Shown one piece after another: positions 54,111-61,319 of a DNA stretch of 64,000 nt. The stretch spans positions 163,563-227,562 of the forward strand of contig JAQTZB010000001.1 of NCBI GenBank assembly GCA_028688015.1, given 5' to 3'. The stretch's first letter is position 1. Every line of letters begins with the position of its first letter. The notes beneath the pieces were generated by a model, which was given only the letters and a program-made list of their open reading frames with translations, was not told where the DNA came from and searched no databases. The stretch is from Elusimicrobiales bacterium. Its GTDB lineage: Bacteria; Elusimicrobiota; Elusimicrobia; Elusimicrobiales; UBA9959. A program made the translations under genes and the position numbers.

Positions 54111-55969
54111 TATTTAAGTCCTCCGTTGCCTGCGGCGAGCAAGATGTAGACCAGGGCGCCCGCCAGCGTCAGGGCCATGTAGAGCGGGTAGGAACCGTTG
54201 TGGAAGCGGCTCGCGCTCCCGCCGAAGAAGCCGGCCGTCCGGCTCGGCAGCGTGTCGATGACCCAGTCGAAGGCGCGGTCGATCTTGAACAGGACGTAGG
54301 AGACCGGCGGCACGACGCGGTCCATGCCGACCTCGTAGAGGTCGAAGGCGCGGCGCTCGGCCAGCGCGAAGGTTTCCTTCAGCACCGGCGCGTAGTGGAT
54401 GTGGTCGGACGCCTTGCTGGCCTTCCCCCCGCCCGCGGCCAGGCCCAGCATGTGGTTGATGACGGCGGCGAGGATCACTATGACCGACACGAAGTAGAGC
54501 TTGTCGGGATGGAAGCCGCTCAGCCTGGGAACCACTACGTTGAGCGCCTGCATCGAGGGCGTGATGAAGTTGTCTATCGGGAACTGCGCCCCGAAGCCGA
54601 ACAGCAGGCAGACGCCGGCCAGGACGGCCATCGGCAGCAGCATCGAGAACGGGGCTTCCTTGACGTCCTTGAGGTTTTCCGGCCTGTCGCCGAAATAGAC
54701 CGCATGGCCGAGCTTCAGGAACGAGGCCAGCGTCAGGAACGAGCCGAGCTCGGCCGCCCAGAAGAAGACGGAGTAGCCGGTGTCCAGCGTGCCCTTGTAG
54801 ACGAGCTCCTTGGAGAAGAAGCCGTTGAGCGGGGCTATGCCGGAGATGGCCGCCGCCGCGATGATGAAGGCTAGGCCGGTCAGCGGCATGGCGCGGAACA
54901 GGCCGCCCAGCTTGGACAGGTCTCCGGTGCCGGCCTGGCGCTCTACCGAGCCCGCCGTCATGAACAGGCAGGACTTGTAGGTGGCGTGGTTGATCATGTG
55001 GAACAGGCCGCCGGCGATGCCGACGGGGTTCAGCGTGCCGATGCCCAGGATCATGTACCCGGTCTGGCTGACGGCGTGGTAGGAGAGCAGGCGCTTGTAG
55101 TCCTTCTGCACGAAGGCCATCATGACGGCCACCAGGATGGTGACCGCGCCGAGGCTCATCAGGATCAGCGACATGGTGCCGTTGAGCTGGTACAGGTAGA
55201 CGCTGGCGCGGGCCAGGAAATAGATGCCCAGCAGCTTGTCGATCGCGGCCGGGATGTAGGCCATGAACGGCGCGCTGGAGTCGGTGGCGGCGTCGGGGAT
55301 CCAGGTGTGGAACGGGAACGCGCCCGCCTTGGAGACCGCGCCGATCAGCAGCAGCACGTAGCCGAACACGGCCCAGCCGTAGTCCAGCGTCAGCTTGTTG
55401 TGGGAGATCTCGCTCATGCTCATCGTGCCGGCGATGTAACCGGTGATGCAGACGCCCGCGAGCAGGCAGAGGTCGGTGACCGCGTTGATCAGGAAGGCTT
55501 TGCCCGCGGTGCGCCGCGCGGCGTGGTTGGGCTGGGACAGGGCGATGAAGGTGTAGAGGAACACCAGCAGGCCTTCCCAGAAGAACAGCATGGCCACCAT
55601 GTTGTCGGACAGCGCCGCGCCGGCCGCGAAGCTCTGCGTCATCAGCAGGTTGAAGAAGAACCACTTCGACGAGCCCTTGGCGGGCAGGCTGAAGGAGTAG
55701 ATGGAGATGGCCGCCGAGAACAGCGAGACGGCCAGCAGCAGGAACGCGCTGAGGGTGTCGGCCTTCAGCGTGAACGAGATGCCGGAGGTCAGCCAGGGCA
55801 GCGACAGCGTGGACTCGGGCTGCAGGAAGATGTTGGCGGCGGCCAGCAGCGAAACGAGCGCCGCGGTCGAGGCCAGCAGTTCCTTCAGGTATTTAGTTTT
55901 CTCGCTGATCAGCAGCAGCGCGAGGGCCGAGACGAGCGGCAGGACTATGGGGATCAGTATCAGGTTCAT
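54110..55969 (-). CDS. Antiporter-like proton-translocating subunit (NuoL/MrpA family)
   Basis: FFWEGLLVFLYTFI, KAGAFPFHTWIPDAATDSSAPFMAYIPAAIDKLLGIYFLAR, VQKDYKRLLSYHAVSQTGYM. Confidence 0.93.
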   Translation of the reverse strand: MNLILIPIVLPLVSALALLLISEKTKYLKELLASTAALVSLLAAANIFLQPESTLSLPWLTSGISFTLKADTLSAFLLLAVSLFSAAISIYSFSLPAKGSSKWFFFNLLMTQSFAAGAALSDNMVAMLFFWEGLLVFLYTFIALSQPNHAARRTAGKAFLINAVTDLCLLAGVCITGYIAGTMSMSEISHNKLTLDYGWAVFGYVLLLIGAVSKAGAFPFHTWIPDAATDSSAPFMAYIPAAIDKLLGIYFLARASVYLYQLNGTMSLILMSLGAVTILVAVMMAFVQKDYKRLLSYHAVSQTGYMILGIGTLNPVGIAGGLFHMINHATYKSCLFMTAGSVERQAGTGDLSKLGGLFRAMPLTGLAFIIAAAAISGIAPLNGFFSKELVYKGTLDTGYSVFFWAAELGSFLTLASFLKLGHAVYFGDRPENLKDVKEAPFSMLLPMAVLAGVCLLFGFGAQFPIDNFITPSMQALNVVVPRLSGFHPDKLYFVSVIVILAAVINHMLGLAAGGGKASKASDHIHYAPVLKETFALAERRAFDLYEVGMDRVVPPVSYVLFKIDRAFDWVIDTLPSRTAGFFGGSASRFHNGSYPLYMALTLAGALVYILLAAGNGGLK

Positions 55970-57405
55970 TGAAGGTTAACTCCTAAGTTGGCGGTGAGGA
56001 GGGCGGCGTAGGCCGAAGGATAGTAGATCAGCGCACCGAGGGCCAGGCCGATTATAGCCAGGGCCATCACGCTGGCCACCATCGTCACGGAACCCTCTTT
56101 CGGACTGCCGTGGCCGGCGGGCTCGCCTAGGAAGATCTTGTAGAACAGGCGCACGAGGTACAGCAGCGTCATCACGGCGCCCGCCAGGAACATCAGCAGG
56201 ACGGCCAGGTTGCCGTTCTGGGCCGCGCCCGAGAACACCATGAACTTGCTGAAGAAGCCGCCGAACGGCGGGATGCCCATTACGGACAGCGAGCACAGCG
56301 CGAACGCGGTGCCGGTGACCGGCATGGACGAGAACAGGCCTCCCATCTTGTTGATGTCCTTGGTGTGGGTGTTCTGCTCTATGATGCCCGCGCAGAGGAA
56401 CAGGCCGCCCTTGGCGATGCTGTGCATCAGGATGTAGAGCAGCGCGCCGGCGAAAGCCGTCTTGTTGCCGGAGGCCAGGCCCAGGAAGATGAACGCTATC
56501 TGGCTCACGGTAGAATAGGCGATTATCCTCTTGATGTCGGTGTCGATCAGCGCGGCGCCGGCCGAGACCAGCGCGGAGGCGCCGGCGATGTAGAGCACCA
56601 TGTTGGAGAAGGCGTCGGGGGCGGCGAAGGTCACGCCGAAGATGCGGGCGTAGGCGTAGACGCCGATCTTGACCAGCACGGCCGCGTGCAGCAGGGAGGT
56701 GACGGTGGAGGGCGCGACGCCGGCGTCGGGCAGCCAGGTGGAGAAGGGCAGCGTGGCGGACTTGGAGAGGATGCCCACCAGGATGAAGGCGGCTGCGGCG
56801 TAGCCGATGCTGGCGCCGTGCAGCGCGCGCAGGTCGAGCGTGCCGTGGTCGAAGTACACCATGATGATGCCGACCAGCATGCACAGCGCGCCGAAGACGG
56901 TCACGAGGATGGTCTTATTGGCCTTGGCCACGTCCTTGTCGGAGCGGAAGAAACCTACCAGCCTCCAGGAAGCGAAGCCGGTCATTTCCCAGAACACGTA
57001 CATCCACAGCAGGTTGGCGGAGAACACCAGGCCCATCATCGAGCCCAGGAAGAGGACCACCATCGCGTAGTACTCGGTCTGGTTCTCGTAGTGGGAGATG
57101 TAGTCTACCGAGTAGATCAGGATGATCGCGCTGACGAAGGCCGAGACGGAGGCCATGAAGACCGACAGCAGGTCGGCGCGCAGGATGAAGTCGAAGCCGC
57201 GCGGGAAGCTGAGCGCGTAATCCACGGTCTGTCCCCCCAGCACCGGGCTGGCGAGGGAGGCCGCGGCCACGAAGGTGAACAGGCCCAGGAGCACCGCGAA
57301 GGTGTTCCGTGCCGAAGTTGAAACCCTGCCCGCGAGCGGTATCAGGAACGCGCCGAAGACGGGTACTGCGACTGCGGTTGTGAGCATTTTAATGGGGAGA
57401 TCCAT
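55966..57405 (-). CDS. Antiporter-like proton-translocating subunit (NuoL/M family), first gene of operon
   Basis: VFWEMTGFASWRLVGF, KSATLPFSTWLPDAGVAPSTVTSLLHAAVLVKIGVYAYAR, DTDIKRIIAYSTVSQIAFI. Confidence 0.93.
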   Translation of the reverse strand: MDLPIKMLTTAVAVPVFGAFLIPLAGRVSTSARNTFAVLLGLFTFVAAASLASPVLGGQTVDYALSFPRGFDFILRADLLSVFMASVSAFVSAIILIYSVDYISHYENQTEYYAMVVLFLGSMMGLVFSANLLWMYVFWEMTGFASWRLVGFFRSDKDVAKANKTILVTVFGALCMLVGIIMVYFDHGTLDLRALHGASIGYAAAAFILVGILSKSATLPFSTWLPDAGVAPSTVTSLLHAAVLVKIGVYAYARIFGVTFAAPDAFSNMVLYIAGASALVSAGAALIDTDIKRIIAYSTVSQIAFIFLGLASGNKTAFAGALLYILMHSIAKGGLFLCAGIIEQNTHTKDINKMGGLFSSMPVTGTAFALCSLSVMGIPPFGGFFSKFMVFSGAAQNGNLAVLLMFLAGAVMTLLYLVRLFYKIFLGEPAGHGSPKEGSVTMVASVMALAIIGLALGALIYYPSAYAALLTANLGVNLQ

Positions 57406-57407
57406 AT

Positions 57408-57429
57408 GTTTTCCTTATAACTTATTATA
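57408..57429 (-). promoter_or_regulatory. Putative -10 (TATAAT) and RBS of the hydrogenase operon
   Basis: Minus strand: TTTTTTGTATAATAAGTTATAAGGAAAACATATG. TATAAT at 57424-57429; no convincing -35. Confidence 0.4.
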
Positions 57430-57521
57430 CAAAAAACGAAAAAGCGGGCCGGTGAAGAAAGATTAATGGCTGTATTAGCCCCGCTTATACTCTCGTCGTG
57501 AAAGACCGGTCCCGGACAGGG

Positions 57522-57547
57522 GAACGGGCCGGCTGGGCCGGCCCGTT
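57522..57547 (-). terminator. GC hairpin downstream of carboxyltransferase gene (no U tract)
   Basis: gaacgggccgg-ctgg-gccggcccgttc. Confidence 0.4.
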
Positions 57548-57567
57548 CGTCCGCCGGGGCCGCGGTG

Positions 57568-59205
57568 TTACAGCGGGATGTTGCCGGTGCGCTCGTGCTC
57601 GCCCGGCCGGCGCTTGCCGGCCAGCACCCTGAACGCGCCTATCAGCCGCGCGCGGGCCTGCGCCGGCTCTATCACTTCGTCTATGGAGCCCATCGAAGCG
57701 GTCTGGTACGGAGAGGCGAACTTGTCGGAATACTCCTTGGCCAGCTTCACGCGCAGCGCCTCCCGCTCCTCTTCCTTCGCCTCTTTGATCTGGCGCGAGT
57801 AGAGGATCTCGATGGCGCCGCGGGGGCCCATCACGGCGATCTCGGCCGACGGCAGGGAGAAGTTGATGTCGCCGCCCATCAGCTTGGAACTCATCGCGAT
57901 GTAGGCGCCGCCGTAGGCCTTGCGCAGCACCAGCGTCACCTTGGGCACGGAAGCCTCTGCATAGGCGTACAGCAGCTTGGCGCCGTGGCGGATGATGCCG
58001 CCGTGCTCCTGTGCCACGCCGGGCCAGTAGCCGGGCACGTCCACGAGCGTCAGGACGGGGATGTTGAAGTTGTTCAGGAAGCGGATGAAGCGCGCGGCCT
58101 TGTCCGAGGCGTTGATGTCCAGCGCGCCGGCCATGTGCGCCGGGTTGTTGGCGATCACGCCCACGGTCTGCCCGCCCAGGCGCATGAAGCCCACCACGAT
58201 GTTCTTGGCGTAGTCGTGGTGCACCTCGAGGAACTTGTGGTCGTCGGACAGCCACCAGACTATGTGGTTGACGCGGTAGGCCTTGCGCTGGTCCACCTCG
58301 CAGAGCTTCTCCATCAGCGGGATCTTGCGGTCCGCCGGGTCCTTGGTCTCGCTGGAGGGCGGGGCCTCGAAGCGGCTCTGCGGCAGGAAGCCCATCAGTT
58401 CCTTGACCTGCCGGTAGCAGTCAGGCTCGGAGTTGGCCACGAAATGGCAGACGCCCGACTTGGAGGCGTGCGTCATGGAGCCGCCCAAGGTCTCGAAATC
58501 CACTTCCTCTCCGGTGGCGGCTTTCACCACTTCGGGGCCGGTCACGAACATGTTGCTCATGCCCTTGACCATGAAGACAAAGTCGGTCAGCGCAGGGGAA
58601 TACACCGCTCCGCCGGCGCAGGGGCCGACGATGATGGAGATCTGGGGCACTATGCCCGAGTACTTGGTGTTGCGGTAAAAGATCTCGCCGTAGCCGTCGA
58701 GCGAGTCGACGCCTTCCTGGATGCGGGCGCCGCCGGAGTCCAGGATGCCGATGACCGGCACGCGCGCGTCGGCGGCCATGTCCATCAGGCGGGTGATCTT
58801 GTCGGCGTGCGTACGGCCAAGCGACCCGCCCAGCTGCGTGAAATCCTCGGAGAAGATGGCCGCCAGGCGGCCGTTCACCTTGCCGAAGCCGGTAATGACG
58901 CCGTCGCCTTTAATATGTTTATCCTTAATGCCGAAGTCGGTGCAGCGGCTTTCCATCAGCAGGCCGAGCTCCTGGAAAGTGCCTTCGTCCACCAGGTAGG
59001 CGATGCGCTCACGCGCGGTCAGCTTGCCTTTCTTCCGCTGCGCCTCGATCTTTTCCGGCGGGCCGCCCGCCTCGGCCGCGGAGTGGATCTCGCGGAATTT
59101 CCTGAGGGATTCCGGCACCACGCGGATCTTCTTAGGGTGGGCTTTCTTGCCGGTGGGCTGCGGCTCGGCCGCGGTTCCGGTTATGGGGTCTATCAAATCA
59201 GCCAT
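57568..59205 (-). CDS. Acyl-CoA carboxylase carboxyltransferase subunit (PccB/MmdA family)
   Basis: KGKLTARERIAYLVDEGTF, GGSLGRTHADKITRLMD, ILDSGGARIQEGVDSLDGY, VDVPGYWPGVAQEHGGIIRHGAKLLYAYAEASVPKVTLVLRKAYGGAYIAM. Confidence 0.94.
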   Translation of the reverse strand: MADLIDPITGTAAEPQPTGKKAHPKKIRVVPESLRKFREIHSAAEAGGPPEKIEAQRKKGKLTARERIAYLVDEGTFQELGLLMESRCTDFGIKDKHIKGDGVITGFGKVNGRLAAIFSEDFTQLGGSLGRTHADKITRLMDMAADARVPVIGILDSGGARIQEGVDSLDGYGEIFYRNTKYSGIVPQISIIVGPCAGGAVYSPALTDFVFMVKGMSNMFVTGPEVVKAATGEEVDFETLGGSMTHASKSGVCHFVANSEPDCYRQVKELMGFLPQSRFEAPPSSETKDPADRKIPLMEKLCEVDQRKAYRVNHIVWWLSDDHKFLEVHHDYAKNIVVGFMRLGGQTVGVIANNPAHMAGALDINASDKAARFIRFLNNFNIPVLTLVDVPGYWPGVAQEHGGIIRHGAKLLYAYAEASVPKVTLVLRKAYGGAYIAMSSKLMGGDINFSLPSAEIAVMGPRGAIEILYSRQIKEAKEEEREALRVKLAKEYSDKFASPYQTASMGSIDEVIEPAQARARLIGAFRVLAGKRRPGEHERTGNIPL

Positions 59206-59265
59206 CGGTTGTTGCCTCCAAAACTATATTTTACCTTTTTAAGCGGCCCAGCGGTCAAAGCTGTC

Positions 59266-60672
59266 TCAGGCGGGGCCGTTCAGGTCTTCCGCAGAATAGA
59301 TGCTGCTCCTTACCGCGTAGAACGAGGTCGCGGCCTCCTGAGCGGAGGCGGGACGTGGCCGGTTCAGCCCCTTCGGCGCGACCGCGACCCAGAAATAGGC
59401 CGAATAAAAGAGCCTGGCGCCGGCGGCAAGGGGTTTTGCCTGCGACACCTTCACGGGGGTTTCCGTTTCCTCAGGCAGTACCTGTTCCGGCACTTCCCCC
59501 CAGCCGAGCCGCGCGCCATAGGCAGTGGAGCGGTGCATGCCCAGGCCTATGTGCCTGGCGGCCAGGGCCGCGCCCGAGGCTTTGCCCTCCGGCGCCGAGT
59601 AGGGCTGGGACCAGGTGCCGCTGAAAAGCCCCGCGGCTTTCAGCTTGCCCTCCGCGGCCAGTTTCAGTTCGGGGGAGGCGCAGAGGCAGAGGTTGTTGGA
59701 GCAGGCCAGGCGCTTGGCCTGCGCTCCCAGGCGGAAGACTATTTCCTCTATGGCCGTTCTGGCCGCGGCCGCGAAGTCGAGGTGCGCCCCGGCCAGCGGG
59801 CCGCCGGCGCGCGCGGGGATGCCGAACAACTCCCGCCAGCGGGCGGGGTCAGGCTTCAGGCCGGCGGCGGTCCTGAAATAGCGCTTGTTCAGCCTCAGCG
59901 AGCCGTCTTCCCTGAGGTTCGCAAGTTCGCCGGTCATGGCGGCCAGGAATTTCTCCGAGCGGGCCGGGTCGGCGGGCGGCGGGGCGGTAAAAAGTTCCCA
60001 CGCCGACTCGGTGCCGAAGCCGGCGTAAGCTGTCAGCGCCCCGGCCAGCGCCTGCGGCGAATCCGGGTAGATCAGTTCGCGCAGCGATTTTATCTTTTCA
60101 CCGGAGCCAAGGCTGATGGAGGCGCAGGCCTCCTCACCGGGCCCGTCGAGTGAGAGGATGGCGGCGTCTTCGAACGGCGAAGGGTAGAAGGCGGAGGCGG
60201 CGCAGCAGAGCTGGTGCTCGGGGTAGAGCAGCCGAGCCGGTTTTTCCCCCCACGAAGCGGCGGAGAGTTCTTTGGCCAGCAGGCCCCCGGCGAGGCGCCG
60301 CTTGTTGAAAGCCCCGGGCGCCGTCTCCATGAAGCGGCCGTAACCGGCCGGGGCGGCCTGCAGCCACTCGCCGCGGAGCCTGTCGTACTCCCGCTGCGGC
60401 TTGCCGCAGAAGGCTACCGCAGCCATGTCCTTAACGCCCAGGATCTCGCCCTCGGCTTCGGAGGCTTTTTCCAGGGCGGTAGCCACGGCTGCCGCAGGGA
60501 AGGCGGACGCGCCGCAGCCGGGCCCCGGCGGCGGCTCGAAGGCGCTGAAGAGCACTTTGCCGTCGCGGAGCATGGCCGCGGCCGCGCCGTCGGCGCAGGA
60601 GGAGATGCCCAGGATGTATTGAGCGGCCGTTTTCTTGGGCGCGGCCTGCGGCTTTTTGCCGAACAGCATCAT
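59266..60672 (-). CDS. Degenerate, truncated NodU/CmcH-like carbamoyltransferase homolog
   Basis: ILGISSCADGAAAAMLRDGKVLFSAFE and PEHQLCCAASAFYPSPFEDAAILSLDGPGEEACASISLG align by eye to Carbam_trans_N motifs, but the signature His residues and the C-terminal domain are missing. Confidence 0.7.
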   Translation of the reverse strand: MMLFGKKPQAAPKKTAAQYILGISSCADGAAAAMLRDGKVLFSAFEPPPGPGCGASAFPAAAVATALEKASEAEGEILGVKDMAAVAFCGKPQREYDRLRGEWLQAAPAGYGRFMETAPGAFNKRRLAGGLLAKELSAASWGEKPARLLYPEHQLCCAASAFYPSPFEDAAILSLDGPGEEACASISLGSGEKIKSLRELIYPDSPQALAGALTAYAGFGTESAWELFTAPPPADPARSEKFLAAMTGELANLREDGSLRLNKRYFRTAAGLKPDPARWRELFGIPARAGGPLAGAHLDFAAAARTAIEEIVFRLGAQAKRLACSNNLCLCASPELKLAAEGKLKAAGLFSGTWSQPYSAPEGKASGAALAARHIGLGMHRSTAYGARLGWGEVPEQVLPEETETPVKVSQAKPLAAGARLFYSAYFWVAVAPKGLNRPRPASAQEAATSFYAVRSSIYSAEDLNGPA

Positions 60673-61292
60673 GCGGCCACCGCCGTCCAGAAACCTTCGG
60701 GGAAGCGGCGGGTTTCCACGGAGAAGGGCGGGCTGCCCAGCTCCTTATATCTTTCCAGGGTTTTGCCGCCCAGCTTGATCTCGCCGGCGGCCCGGATGTC
60801 CAGCGGGTCGGCCATCAGGCCGAGGCCCAGGGCTTTCATCAGCGCCTCTTTAACAGCCCACAGGCGGGTGCCCTCGGACGGGTCCGGCTCCGGCAGTTCT
60901 GCAGGGTGGAAGTAGTCGCGGTACCAGGCGGGGTGGCGCGGCTCTATCTTCTCCAGGTCCACGCCCAGAAAGGAGGAGCCGGGCTTAACGGCCGCCACGG
61001 CCCAGCCGTTGGAGTGGGAGATGGAGATCAAATGCTCGCCGCACGAGGGGCGCCCCAGCAGGTCGCTGGCGATCTCGAAGCCGGAGAGCGGCGCCGCGCC
61101 GCCCGCCAGCAGCGTCTTGGCGGCCAGGCGCCCGGCCAGCCATTCGCTGCGGCGCTTCTCCATGACGAAGGCCGCGTACTGCGCGGCTTCTTTCTCGGAA
61201 AGCGCGCCGTCAGGCGAGAGGCCCGCCGTCTCGAGAAAATGCAGCCTTACCCCGGTCTCGCTCCAGGTTTCAATGATGCCTGTTCTTGTCAT
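60669..61292 (-). CDS. Sfp-type 4'-phosphopantetheinyl transferase
   Basis: EWLAGRLAAKTLL, ISISHSNGWAVAAV, LGVDLEKIEPRHPAW, LWAVKEALMKALGLGL. Confidence 0.92.
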   Translation of the reverse strand: MTRTGIIETWSETGVRLHFLETAGLSPDGALSEKEAAQYAAFVMEKRRSEWLAGRLAAKTLLAGGAAPLSGFEIASDLLGRPSCGEHLISISHSNGWAVAAVKPGSSFLGVDLEKIEPRHPAWYRDYFHPAELPEPDPSEGTRLWAVKEALMKALGLGLMADPLDIRAAGEIKLGGKTLERYKELGSPPFSVETRRFPEGFWTAVAA

Positions 61293-61319
61293 CCGTGTTG
61301 TCTTAATGCACGCCCGGCC

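Noticed and set aside
48042-57405. Annotation as NADH-quinone oxidoreductase (true complex I)
   Set aside because: The large subunit retains both CxxC [NiFe]-ligand motifs and no NuoE/F/G genes are present.
57565-60153. 862-aa plus-strand ORF
   Set aside because: Antisense shadow of the carboxyltransferase and carbamoyltransferase-like genes; His/Val/Gly-rich with no domains.
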